Translations under genes and position numbers: made by a program | The notes under the pieces: generated by a model | Databases searched by the model: none | What the model saw: the letters and a program-made list of their open reading frames with translations, nothing else | What the model was told of the DNA's origin: nothing | Shown here: positions 34,101-41,932 of the stretch, in pieces | How positions within the stretch are numbered: position 1 is the stretch's first letter | Layout: each line of letters opens with the position of its first letter | Origin: a virus | DNA: 64,000 nucleotides | Virus record (IMG/VR): IMGVR_UViG_3300004806_000019 | Location: 20,224-84,223 of that record | Direction: 5' to 3' (one strand)

Positions 34101-34395
34101 CTGGGGGTATAATAACTTAGGTCAGTTAGGTTTAGGGAATCGGACTTATTATTCAAGTCCTAAACAAGTTGGCGTTTTAACGAATTGGTCAAGCGTTGCT
34201 TGTGGCGGAAGGTTTACGACGACCATTAAAACTGACGGAACCTTGTGGGCATGGGGTCAAAATGCCTATGGTCAATTAGGGCTCGGAAACATTACGAATT
34301 ATTCTTCTCCAAAGCAAATCGGAGCTTTAACTAATTGGTTAAAAGTCGCTTGTGGTGGATATACTACCATCGCCACCTTTGGGGTAATGACGTAA
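31174..34395 (+). CDS. RCC1-repeat protein: three tandem seven-bladed propellers
   Basis: 1,073 residues made of 21 repeats of about 50 residues, each with GQLGLGN, YYSSPKQVG and IKTDGTLWxWG. Breaks with different sequence (GRPVPVGLMSWG near residue 364; VPVSPGLAAWGQNN near 716) divide them into three groups of exactly seven, the blade number of the RCC1 beta-propeller. RCC1 folds bind proteins, DNA or sugars; here a receptor-binding or tail surface role is likely from its place in the tail module. Repeats are 150 bp long and nearly identical at DNA level. The start has no strong Shine-Dalgarno. No signal peptide. Confidence 0.88.
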   Translation: MSGVTSALLWGGKAPAAVGLLAWGNNSYGQLGLGNTTYYSSPKQVGALTNWSSIVGGAYHGVSIKSDGTLWAWGLNQYGQLGLGNRTYYSSPKQIGALTNWSKVACGGRFTTAIKTDGTLWTWGFNNNGQLGLGNRTYYSSPKQIGALTNWLKVACGYYHTIAIKTDGTLWTWGLNQYGQLGLGNITNYSSPKQVGLLTNWSSCAGGQSHTIAIKTDGTLWTWGWNIFGQLGLGNITNYSSPKQVGLLTNWSSCAGGHYHIVAIKTDGTLWSWGRNNFGQLGLGNITNYSSPKQVGLLTNWSSCSGGQYHTVAIKTDGTLWTWGWNIFGQLGLGNITYYSSPKQVGSLTSWVKVACGFNQTLAIGRPVPVGLMSWGYNGSGQLGLGNTTYYSSPKAVGQLTNWSKIATGNTFVAIKTDGTLWVGGWNNNGQLGLGNITYYSSPKQVGALTNWSSVACGQSSTAAIKTDGTLWSWGGNQYGQLGLGNTTSYSSPKQVGGLTNWLALACGEYFAIATKTDGTLWAWGQNNSGQLGLGNRTHYSSPKQIGALTNWLSVACGNYYVLSIKTDGSLWAWGQNNYGQLGLGNQTYYSSPKQVGGLTNWLKAVPGGGYFAIATKTDGTLWAWGNNRYGSLGLGNITNYSSPKQIGALTNWLKVACGSYHVLSIKTDGSLWAWGLNNYGQLGLGNITNYSSPKQVGSLTTWQNVACGHFSVLATIVPVSPGLAAWGQNNYGQLGLGNRTYYSSPKQVGALTNWSSIAGGISHVVSIKSDGTLWAWGANNNGQLGLGNRTYYSSPKQVGVLTNWSKVACGYLSTMAIKTDGTLWAWGQNALGQLGLGTITNYSSPKQIGALTNWLKVACGYYHTIAIKTDGTLWTWGYNYYGQLGLGNITYYSSPKQVGLLTNWSSCAGWQYFTVATKTDGTLWTWGQNAYGQLGLGNITNYSSPKQVGALTNWSSIAGGISHVVSIKSDGTLWSWGYNNLGQLGLGNRTYYSSPKQVGVLTNWSSVACGGRFTTTIKTDGTLWAWGQNAYGQLGLGNITNYSSPKQIGALTNWLKVACGGYTTIATFGVMT
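31216..34380 (+). repeat. Tandem 150 bp repeats in three blocks of seven
   Basis: DNA repeats coding the RCC1 blades; successive GGTCAR(T/C)TAGG blocks begin 150 bases apart (for example 31258, 31408, 31558). Blocks are 31216-32262, 32281-33321 and 33340-34392 approximately. Identity between distant units can be perfect: 33415-33498 equals 34015-34098, exactly four units apart. Linkers between blocks are G/C-rich in third positions, unlike the AT-leaning repeats. The pattern points to ongoing gene conversion or unequal exchange. Confidence 0.85.
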
Positions 34396-34413
34396 TTCAA
34401 CGAAGGAGTTTTT

Positions 34414-36189
34414 ATGAACAAGACACTGCATTTCCTTAGTGGTATCCCCAGAAGTGGGAGCACTGTGTTAGCCGCCATTCTTAATCAAAACCCGCTAACC
34501 CATGTCTCTACCACCTCTGGCCTAGTACACGCCTTGGATGGGCTTGCGAATACGTGGCACTCAGGTCCACTTCTTGTAGACAAAGACCCGGATCATAAGC
34601 AGCTTTGCGCGGCTATGCGGGGCGTGATTGACAATTTCTACACCGATACCGACAAGCCCGTCATTATCGACAAGTCAAGAGGGTGGCCGATACCGATTAT
34701 TATGGGGGCGATGACGCAAGTGCTTGGGAGAAAGCCTCGTATCATTGCAACGGTCAGGTCGATCCCAGATTGCGCGGCGTCTTTCATTCGGGTTGCTAAA
34801 CCCCAAGATCTGGACAAGTTCATCGCTGACGGTCAGTTGATGGAGCATCTGAAGGCGGCTTACATCTCTCTGCAAGAGGGCTGGCAGGCTGCACCAGAGA
34901 ACTTCCTGATTGTTGAATATGAAGACCTGTTGGCTGATCCGAAAGAGGTCTTGAACAGGGTCCATGCTTTCCTTGGGCTTCCTGACTTCACCTATGACTT
35001 TGAGAATATCGACGGGGAGCCTGTTAAGGAAGACGACGAGAACCTTCACGGCTATGCTGGGATGCACGACATTAAGCCGAAGCTGGAACACCAGCATAAG
35101 CAGCATCCGAGAGATGTCCTGAAGGAGCATTATGGGAGCTTCTGCCAGCCTGAGTTCTGGTTGGATAAGCCCAGGACGATCCCTGACATCTCTGATCTTG
35201 ACCTCCAGCTTGTGGCGTCACGGACAGGGGACTTTGAAGAGGGTTGGCGTCTGGCGCAGAAGATGGAACGGGAGATCCCGAATAACCATCGTGCGGCTTT
35301 CAACCGTGGCTGGTATGCGCTTCGACAGGGCAAGATCCAAGAGGGCTATAAGCTGATGGAGCGCGGCAGATATGTACAAGTCTTTGGAGATCCGCCACCG
35401 GATGCGCCAACGAAGCCTTGGGACGGTCTGGCGAAGGGCATTGTGCTATTGAACCTTGAGCATGGGCTAGGTGATCAGATCCACCAGATCCGCTTTGCCA
35501 AGCATATTGCCAAACGGGCTGGTCGGTGCGTTGTGTCTTGCGCGGGTCAATTGGCGTCCTTGTTTGTGGATGTTGAGGGGGTTTCTGCTGTCGTCCAGAA
35601 AGAGGCCAACTTCGGTATCTACCATGACTTCTACGTCCAGGGGATGAGTGCAATCCTGCCGCTTGGGTTTGAACTGCCTGACATTACGGGTGAGGCTTAT
35701 ATCAGGAAGCCGAATGTCATTCGTGGCAAGAAGTTCCGCATTGGCCTGCGCTGGCTTGGTTCCACTCGCTTTGAGCCGGATCATGTGAAGAGGTTCCCCC
35801 ATGAACTGCTGTTCAATGCGGTCAAGGACATTCCTGACGTTGAGTTCGTAAGCCTCCAGAGGGATGAGGGTGCCGAGCATCGCCCCTATTGGTGCCGTGA
35901 GGTTCCGCTTCAGTCTTGGGAGGATACGCGCAATGCTGTCGCCTCCTGTGACTTGGTGATTTCGTCCTGCACCTCTATCTCTCACTTGTCAGCAGCGATG
36001 GGCGTTGAGACTTGGGTTATCACGCCAATCATGCCATACCACTTATATGCGCTTGATGGCGAGAAGACTCCTTACTATGACCATATGCGCCTGTTCAGGC
36101 AGGAAGTGTTTGGGGAGTGGGAGCATCCCTTCATCAACATAAACAAACGACTGATGGAACGGTTCAGTTCCAAGATGGCAGCGGAATAG
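34414..36189 (+). CDS. Sulfotransferase-TPR-GT9-like fusion protein
   Basis: 591 residues. N-terminal sulfotransferase: P-loop-like 5'-phosphosulfate motif SGIPRSGSTVLAAIL (residues 9-23) and the 3'-phosphate motif TVRSIPDCAASFIR (about 112-125), then FLIVEYEDLLADP. Residues about 265-310 are TPR-like (AAFNRGWYALRQGKIQEGY). The last 240 resemble the GT9-like domain of the 413-residue protein in the minus-strand operon: LEHGLGDQIHQIRFAKHI, GLRWLGSTRF, SCDLVISSCTSISHLSAAMG. It could sulfate, and perhaps glycosylate, a virion protein or host surface glycan. A strong AAGGAG precedes the ATG. Placed between the RCC1 and fibre genes. Confidence 0.85.
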   Translation: MNKTLHFLSGIPRSGSTVLAAILNQNPLTHVSTTSGLVHALDGLANTWHSGPLLVDKDPDHKQLCAAMRGVIDNFYTDTDKPVIIDKSRGWPIPIIMGAMTQVLGRKPRIIATVRSIPDCAASFIRVAKPQDLDKFIADGQLMEHLKAAYISLQEGWQAAPENFLIVEYEDLLADPKEVLNRVHAFLGLPDFTYDFENIDGEPVKEDDENLHGYAGMHDIKPKLEHQHKQHPRDVLKEHYGSFCQPEFWLDKPRTIPDISDLDLQLVASRTGDFEEGWRLAQKMEREIPNNHRAAFNRGWYALRQGKIQEGYKLMERGRYVQVFGDPPPDAPTKPWDGLAKGIVLLNLEHGLGDQIHQIRFAKHIAKRAGRCVVSCAGQLASLFVDVEGVSAVVQKEANFGIYHDFYVQGMSAILPLGFELPDITGEAYIRKPNVIRGKKFRIGLRWLGSTRFEPDHVKRFPHELLFNAVKDIPDVEFVSLQRDEGAEHRPYWCREVPLQSWEDTRNAVASCDLVISSCTSISHLSAAMGVETWVITPIMPYHLYALDGEKTPYYDHMRLFRQEVFGEWEHPFININKRLMERFSSKMAAE

Positions 36190-36198
36190 GAGAAGAAA

Positions 36199-36768
36199 AT
36201 GGGTTTGTGGGTTCAGGTTCAAAACAACCAAGTGACGGCTTGCATCGACACGCCTCCGGTCACGACGAACGATCCGAATTGGAAACCGGCTATTGAGATC
36301 AAGCCAGCTTTGAAGCCCTATGTTGAGTATTACGGGCAGGCTGTTTTTGATACGACGCAGAACCCGGTTACGATCACCTATCCGGTTCTTGAGTGGGATT
36401 CAACGACGGCTGCAAGGAATGAGGCTGACGCGAAAGCACAGGAAGCGAAGCAGGCTTATGCGTCTGCTATTGCGAATGGTCTGATTATTACGTCTGCTTC
36501 GACGCCTGCGATCAATGGGACTTACGCTCTTGAAGATAGCGATATTGCTAACCTCAATGCAGAGGCAAGCTTCATCAGCAATTTCCAAGAGTTCACGACG
36601 ATGAACACGAACGCCCTGCCGTGGATCACCATGACGGGCGTTGTGACCTTCCCGTCCCTGCCGTCGTTCATGTCGGTTGCTAAGGCTGTGGCTCAGTACG
36701 TCTCTGCCTGCAAGCTGGCGGCGAATGGCATTGGGACGTTCCCGGCTAACACGGTACAAGTGCCGTGA
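36199..36768 (+). CDS. Fibre-associated protein with DUF4376-like C-terminus
   Basis: 189 residues. The N-terminal 60 (WVQVQNNQVTACIDTPP) resemble phage fibre accessory proteins, and the rest carries a helix ADAKAQEAKQAYASAIANG followed by LIITSASTPAINGTYALEDS, the layout of DUF4376-like domains found in phage tail fibre/assembly genes. AGGAGAAG precedes the start. Likely a small fibre part or fibre chaperone. Confidence 0.65.
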   Translation: MGLWVQVQNNQVTACIDTPPVTTNDPNWKPAIEIKPALKPYVEYYGQAVFDTTQNPVTITYPVLEWDSTTAARNEADAKAQEAKQAYASAIANGLIITSASTPAINGTYALEDSDIANLNAEASFISNFQEFTTMNTNALPWITMTGVVTFPSLPSFMSVAKAVAQYVSACKLAANGIGTFPANTVQVP

Positions 36769-36776
36769 TAGAAAGG

Positions 36777-36917
36777 ATGCGAAAGAGGCTTGGCCTTCTG
36801 TTTGAGGAGCATAAGAAGCTGGAGGAAGAAATCCAGCTTCTCCTTGAACAGATAAAAGCTCTGGAGCATGAAGAGTATTCCCGTCGTCATCAGCTTGATG
36901 AACTCTGCCCGGACTGA
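36777..36917 (+). CDS. Tiny coiled-coil protein (46 residues)
   Basis: ATG 36777 begins MRKRLGLLFEEHKKLEEE and the product is a charged helix of heptad character. The frame extends to GTG 36765, overlapping the previous stop. It fills the gap before the peptidase gene. Short helical proteins of this sort can be assembly chaperones; nothing specific supports that here. Confidence 0.5.
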   Translation: MRKRLGLLFEEHKKLEEEIQLLLEQIKALEHEEYSRRHQLDELCPD

Positions 36918-36922
36918 AGATT

Positions 36923-38515
36923 ATGAAGCTTGGAAAACTGCCTGCCGTTGTTGATCCGAAAGTCCCGGTATTTTCCAGAGCTTGCACTCCTCCTGTCCCT
37001 CCGGTAACGGCTGATTGGTGTTCAAAGGTCGCAGACTGGCCTTTGGATAAGAATGACACGGTGGGGGACTGCACGATTGCGGCGGCTCAACACTTGATCC
37101 AGGCATGGACGACTTATGCCGGGAACCCGGTGATAGTGTCTGAGGCTGACGTGTTAGCAGCGTATTCTGCGATCTCTGGATATAACGGGACGCCTGCGAC
37201 GGACGTTGGGTGTGTTGAGTTATCGGTTCTGAAATATTGGCAGGCGACGGGGATTGGGGGCCATAAGATTAACTCGTTTGCGGCTCTTAACATTGCCAAC
37301 CTGAATGAGATCAAGGCTGCGATTAATTGGTTCGGGGGAATTTATATCGGGGTGAGGTTGCCGATTTCGGCACAGACGCAACCGGCTGTCTGGGATGTCG
37401 TTCCGGGTTCAACGGGGATACCTGGATCGTGGGGAGGACATGCTGTTTGTGTCCAGTCTTATGATGCGACAGGCATAACCGTCATCTCGTGGGGCAAGAC
37501 GATCAAGATGACGTGGGCTTTCTGGCTGGCCTATGTTGACGAGGCGTATGCGGTTGTTTCGACGGATTTCTTGAATGCACAGGGTGTTGATCCGCAAGGG
37601 TTGACGCTGGCTAACCTCATCGCTGACGAGGCTCTCCTTGCTGCTAACGTGTCAGGACCGAGTGATGCCCTGGTGACGTTTATCAATGCGGCGACTGCGC
37701 CTTCAAGTGGCGTGGGTGCTTTATTGGCTCCTAACCTTCTTCTGACTGCCGCGCCTGAGATGGCTCTTGGCGGGATTAACTTCCCTATCTTGGCGGGTGG
37801 GACTCAGGTTGATGGCGTGACGGCGGTTCAGGCTGGGACGAGGTATGCGCTTGGGTTGCTGTCCACTCCCTATATGTGCAGCGGATATCTTGGGTACATG
37901 TCAGGATGGAGCGGCGGTCAGGCGACGATAGCTTATGGGAACAACCAGTTTGCGAGTCAGGTGTTTGCGCCTGACTTTACGACGACGGTTCTTGCTAATA
38001 GCGCGGGTGGTCTGGTGATCGTTGGTACGTCTATAGTTGGCGTGATGATCACGACAAGTTCGGCTTATATCTTTAGCTCTGCCGACATTGACCAGATAGA
38101 GAGTTTCATCACGACCCTGACGGGGGCGGCTCCTGCGATAGTCAGGTTATATGGCGGGATCTTAGGGCGTTACCCGACGATAGCTGAGAACCAGTGGTAC
38201 ACGAAGAACCTGTATCTTCCTGCCTATAACGCGTCACCAGGATCTGCGTTGCATGTGCTGGGAAACAATCTTGGTATTCTTTACTGCTTTACGCACTCGC
38301 CAGAGTTCATGGGTGGGAGTAGTGGTTATGGCAAAGACCCAGTAGCCTATGTGACATATTTGTACCAGAATGCCTTGGGGCGCTCTCCTTCTACTAGTGA
38401 GCTTACTTGGTATGTGGCACAATTAAAAAGCCGTGATCTCTGGGATGTTGTCGCACTGAACATCACTCAGAGCGATGAGGCCAGAGCTTACAACGGTGTT
38501 TGGAATCAGCAATAA
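36923..38515 (+). CDS. Papain-like cysteine peptidase with two C-terminal DUF4214-like domains
   Basis: 530 residues. The N-terminal 210 show a papain-like layout: DTVGDCTIAAAQHL with catalytic Cys50, WGGHAVCVQSYD with His near 173, then ISWGKTIKMTW. A middle region of unclear fold (about 225-400) includes GLVIVGTSIVGVM. Two DUF4214-like units end the protein: VRLYGGILGRYPTIAENQWY, and YVTYLYQNALGRSPSTSELT. DUF4214 is known from secreted and surface-layer proteins. Possible roles are virion protein processing, cutting host surface peptides, or cell-wall attack. No signal peptide. Confidence 0.78.
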   Translation: MKLGKLPAVVDPKVPVFSRACTPPVPPVTADWCSKVADWPLDKNDTVGDCTIAAAQHLIQAWTTYAGNPVIVSEADVLAAYSAISGYNGTPATDVGCVELSVLKYWQATGIGGHKINSFAALNIANLNEIKAAINWFGGIYIGVRLPISAQTQPAVWDVVPGSTGIPGSWGGHAVCVQSYDATGITVISWGKTIKMTWAFWLAYVDEAYAVVSTDFLNAQGVDPQGLTLANLIADEALLAANVSGPSDALVTFINAATAPSSGVGALLAPNLLLTAAPEMALGGINFPILAGGTQVDGVTAVQAGTRYALGLLSTPYMCSGYLGYMSGWSGGQATIAYGNNQFASQVFAPDFTTTVLANSAGGLVIVGTSIVGVMITTSSAYIFSSADIDQIESFITTLTGAAPAIVRLYGGILGRYPTIAENQWYTKNLYLPAYNASPGSALHVLGNNLGILYCFTHSPEFMGGSSGYGKDPVAYVTYLYQNALGRSPSTSELTWYVAQLKSRDLWDVVALNITQSDEARAYNGVWNQQ

Positions 38516-38519
38516 TGCC

Positions 38520-39002
38520 ATGGCAGATCCCGTATCCATTGATGTTGATCTCTTAGCCAAACAGATTGGTGGTTGGGCTGGGGCGATATTGGCGATGAGT
38601 GGTGCCTTGTATGGCATCCTCCGTATGCGGAATAATGACAAGCGGTCTGATGAGAAGAACTTTGAGATTGATCTGTTTTATCGGGGGATAACAGATCGGA
38701 TTAAGGAGTTAGAGCGTCGGATTGATGAGGGGAACACCAAATACGCGGAGCTATTGAAGAGTGCGGCTGAAGAGAGGATTCTGGCTCTTCAGGATAAAGT
38801 GAACCTAAGTAACAAGCTTCAAGTTATGACGGATGAGATTGATGAGCTTCGCATGAGCAATGCGATGCTGAGAAGTGAGGTTGAAGAGCTAAAAAAACAG
38901 GAGGTCGCCTTATTAGCTGAGAACGCTACATTGAAGGGGAAGACTCCAGGACGCAGGGCTGCTGATCCTCCTGCTGAAGAATGGTATATAACAGGGGGAT
39001 GA
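38520..39002 (+). CDS. Single-membrane-segment coiled-coil protein
   Basis: 160 residues from ATG 38520. One transmembrane segment near residues 15-35 (GGWAGAILAMSGALYGILRM) is followed by a long charged coiled coil (about 60-140) and a Pro-rich end. This is the topology of inner-membrane spanins, but also of other phage membrane proteins. The longer frame from 38475 overlaps the peptidase gene and lacks a ribosome site. Confidence 0.65.
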   Translation: MADPVSIDVDLLAKQIGGWAGAILAMSGALYGILRMRNNDKRSDEKNFEIDLFYRGITDRIKELERRIDEGNTKYAELLKSAAEERILALQDKVNLSNKLQVMTDEIDELRMSNAMLRSEVEELKKQEVALLAENATLKGKTPGRRAADPPAEEWYITGG

Positions 39003-39003
39003 C

Positions 39004-39366
39004 ATGAGCATGATCAATTTAATCCCCTGGCAGCATGGAGTTCTATGGACATTAACGTTGTTCTGCCTCTTTGTTCATTCACAGGTTGTAATTGTTGGGG
39101 CGATTATTGCGTATAAGGCAATAGAGAATAAGGCCGCACGAGCAGCCAGAGATACAATTTATATATCTTGTCTCTCTTTGTTATTTGTTGCATTGCAAGC
39201 AGACTGGATTATCGAGGGGTATACTGTTACAAAGATAAAGGCTATTTCCGATATCGGGTGGCGTCTTTTCGATTGTGGTGTCGGTGTTGCTTTATTGAGG
39301 CATATGAATGTCAGACGATGCTTCGCATGTGCATACTGGGGGAAAGGACGCTCGAATGACTGTTAA
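39004..39366 (+). CDS. Small membrane protein, about three transmembrane segments
   Basis: 120 residues with hydrophobic segments near 8-35 (VLWTLTLFCLFVHSQVVIVG), 52-68 (ISCLSLLFVALQADWII) and weakly near 85-98. GGGGGATG precedes ATG 39004. Could be a holin or a membrane anchor for the next, periplasmic-facing protein; not decidable from sequence. Confidence 0.6.
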   Translation: MSMINLIPWQHGVLWTLTLFCLFVHSQVVIVGAIIAYKAIENKAARAARDTIYISCLSLLFVALQADWIIEGYTVTKIKAISDIGWRLFDCGVGVALLRHMNVRRCFACAYWGKGRSNDC

Positions 39367-40063
39367 AGCTGTCGTTGCTGCTGTCTTTGTCTCGATTGGT
39401 CTTGGTTCTTTTATTGTCTGGCTTGATGTCATACGACCTATGAGACTAGTTACACAGATTCACCCTCCTTATCAGACGCTGAGTGGAAACCGTGTTGGAG
39501 GCTCTCTTACTGAGATTGTGCTTTGTGCCGCAACGAAGGTCGGCCATCCATTCACATTAGAATGGGGTCCGTGGGCTGAGATGCAGGATAGAGTTTATAA
39601 CAGTAAAGCAGACGCTTTCTTTGGGGCATTCAGGACAACGTGGCGGGACAGTTTTGCGACGGCCTCAAACCCTATTCTTCCTGCGCGGATCGTGAAGATC
39701 GTTGCTAATCACCTCCCTCATTACCCTCCTATCATTGGCGTCAAGATGGGTGCGGGAGTAAGTTCTCAAGCGATAACATCTGGGGCTGTTGCGATACGCC
39801 ACGAGTTCATGGACAATTATGAGATCGTTGATGCTTTGCTTGATGATACGATTGATTTTGCATTCTTGGATATCGTGATCTTAAATGAGATCCTGATGGA
39901 GAAGAGGCTTCCCCTGGACACCTTTAAGACAAGCTACATATACGATGAAAGCTATTCGGTGTATTTTTCCAATAAGTTTCTGGAAACCCATCCAGGGTTT
40001 TTGAGTTCATTTAATAAATCTTTGATAGAATGTAATCCTGCGTCTCAGGAGAGAGTTAAATGA
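39356..40063 (+). CDS. Membrane-anchored solute-binding-protein (family 3)-like protein
   Basis: 235 residues from ATG 39356, preceded by AAAGGA; the longer frame from 39308 overlaps the previous gene. An N-terminal hydrophobic segment (AVVAAVFVSIGLGSFIVWL) acts as signal or anchor. The rest follows the periplasmic binding protein family 3 outline: HPPYQTLSGNRVGGSLTEIV, VYNSKADAFFGAFRTTWR, then DDTIDFAFLDIVILNEIL. Transport genes are absent, so it may sense or sequester a ligand, or act on envelope. Truncation of the family's usual C-terminal lobe is slight. An unusual phage gene. Confidence 0.7.
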   Translation: MTVKAVVAAVFVSIGLGSFIVWLDVIRPMRLVTQIHPPYQTLSGNRVGGSLTEIVLCAATKVGHPFTLEWGPWAEMQDRVYNSKADAFFGAFRTTWRDSFATASNPILPARIVKIVANHLPHYPPIIGVKMGAGVSSQAITSGAVAIRHEFMDNYEIVDALLDDTIDFAFLDIVILNEILMEKRLPLDTFKTSYIYDESYSVYFSNKFLETHPGFLSSFNKSLIECNPASQERVK

Positions 40064-40076
40064 ATGGTATTGTGAA

Positions 40077-41651
40077 GTGACAGCCATACCTATCGATATA
40101 AGCTTTGCTCCTGGTGTATCCAGAGACACCACATTATTTGATACGCAAACTGCGCTTGATGTGTTGTGGTGCAGATTCCGTAATGGTCGCCCTCGTAAGA
40201 TGGGTGGATATCAACGTATTACGGATAATCTTTCAGGCGTCCCTAGGCGCATCCATATTTTCTATCAAGGTTCTCAGGCAATCATTCACATCGGAACGAC
40301 AGCGGGGTTGCAGCAGGTCGTTATCGATTACAATGGTAACTTCATAAGTTCTGCGGATAGAACCCCTGTATCAGGGTTTACGCCTAGCGCGAATATCGGG
40401 TGGACCTTAGACTCGATCTTCGATACCAATACTGGCGTCGTGAACCTTATAGCTCACGCTACCGCTGATTCAAACGCTCCGTATAATCTGACCCAGACCG
40501 TTCCATTTATCGGGCAGATTACGCTGACTACTGTTCTGGTGAAGTTTTCAGATCCGGGGTCTTACGGTGGTGGGGCGTGGACTCAGCCTGATGTTGCTGG
40601 GGGTATCGTTTGTGTTCAGCCTTATGTCTTTGATTATGATGCTGCGGGATTGGTTGGGTGGAGCGCCCCAAACATCCCTCTCTATTTAGGGATAACCGGG
40701 GGAAGTTCTGGTGCTGGTCAAGCAAGGATTTCTTCTCAGAAGATTATGGCTGGCGCTCCTTTGCGAGGGGGTGGTGTTCAACAGCCATCGGTATTGTTCT
40801 GGAGTTTGTCCGAAGTTATAACCGGGACATTCGTTGGAAGTAATGCGGGTTATTTCGCTTTCTCCACGATTTCAAACTCATCATCGATCATCTCGACAAA
40901 GGCCAATATTGAATATGACGGACTGCATTACTGGTGCGGGATCGACAGGTTTCTGGTTTACAACGGAACCGCTCAAGAAGTGGCAAATCCTCATAACCAG
41001 GATTGGTTTTTCAATAATCTCAATTGGACTTATGCGGGTAAAGTCCAGGCTTTTAAAGTTCCTCGTTATGGAGAGATCTGGTGGTTAGCTCCGTTATTCG
41101 GGGCGACTGAATGCTCTCATGCGATTATCTACAATGTAAGAGAGGGAACTTGGTATGACACCGAGCTTCCCGATGGGGGGCGTTCCTGTGGTGCTTTTGC
41201 CCAAGGATTAAGATATCCGATTATGGGTGGCACGGCTCAGAACGCAAATGGATATAAGTTATGGCTGCATGAATCCGGTACGGATGAGGTCGATGGTAAT
41301 GTGACTAATCCTGTACGGTCTTACTTTGAAACGCCATATATGGGTGGACCTAGGCAGCAACAACCAAACGATAAGGGGTTGTCTTATCAGCAGTTAGAGC
41401 CTGATTTCATCCAAACTGGAGATATGACGGTTTCTATTGTTGGTACGGCGAATGCCAGAAGCCCTGTGTCGAATGGAACGGCTGTTCCTTTGAAGGCTGT
41501 CCCCGGAGTACCACAAGAGCAATTGGTTTCGTTTAAAGAAGGACATCGGTTAGGAAGCCTTCATATTGAATCAAATGTGTTAGGTGGGAGCTACATCTGT
41601 GGGAAAAACCTCCTTCATGTAGAGCCAGCGGAAGCAAGGATTGTATCGTGA
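40077..41651 (+). CDS. Tail nozzle / P22 gp10-like DNA stabilisation protein
   Basis: 524 residues. The start, PIDISFAPGVSRDTTLFD followed by WCRFRNGRPRKMGGY, is typical of gp10-like nozzle proteins of podoviruses, which close the head after packaging. The remainder is a beta-propeller-like repetition with YDGLHYWCGIDRFLVYNG and YNVREGTWYDTELPDGG. The start is GTG 40077; no strong ribosome site is seen, so it may be coupled. A gp4-like adaptor upstream and the small gene after it complete the usual set. Confidence 0.8.
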   Translation: MTAIPIDISFAPGVSRDTTLFDTQTALDVLWCRFRNGRPRKMGGYQRITDNLSGVPRRIHIFYQGSQAIIHIGTTAGLQQVVIDYNGNFISSADRTPVSGFTPSANIGWTLDSIFDTNTGVVNLIAHATADSNAPYNLTQTVPFIGQITLTTVLVKFSDPGSYGGGAWTQPDVAGGIVCVQPYVFDYDAAGLVGWSAPNIPLYLGITGGSSGAGQARISSQKIMAGAPLRGGGVQQPSVLFWSLSEVITGTFVGSNAGYFAFSTISNSSSIISTKANIEYDGLHYWCGIDRFLVYNGTAQEVANPHNQDWFFNNLNWTYAGKVQAFKVPRYGEIWWLAPLFGATECSHAIIYNVREGTWYDTELPDGGRSCGAFAQGLRYPIMGGTAQNANGYKLWLHESGTDEVDGNVTNPVRSYFETPYMGGPRQQQPNDKGLSYQQLEPDFIQTGDMTVSIVGTANARSPVSNGTAVPLKAVPGVPQEQLVSFKEGHRLGSLHIESNVLGGSYICGKNLLHVEPAEARIVS

Positions 41652-41884
41652 TTGATCCTAGAGGAATGACGTTTCAATCATGGGCTTGTCAGACAGTTCC
41701 TAGGTTTATGCAATATGGTTTCATCCCCACTCCACAAGGGGAAAAAAACTGGAAGCAATGGGCGAGTTACATTGTTGGGTTGTCTCAACTTTCTGCGATA
41801 AATCCTCCTCGACCAGAAAGTTATAAAGAGTGGAGAGATTGGGCTGTGAGATTTAACGGGTCAGTCGTAGCTCTTGGACTTTAA
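41648..41884 (+). CDS. Small tail-module protein after the nozzle gene
   Basis: 78 residues beginning at GTG 41648, overlapping the nozzle stop. DPRGMTFQSWACQTVPRF and KEWRDWAVRFNGSV give a Trp-rich helical protein of a kind regularly found behind gp10-like genes in podoviruses. Function is unknown. The 48 bases after it contain nothing I can name. Confidence 0.65.
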   Translation: MIDPRGMTFQSWACQTVPRFMQYGFIPTPQGEKNWKQWASYIVGLSQLSAINPPRPESYKEWRDWAVRFNGSVVALGL

Positions 41885-41932
41885 GAGAGTTTTTGGGTAT
41901 TATCCGAAAGTTATGCTTGGAAGGCGCGGCAT

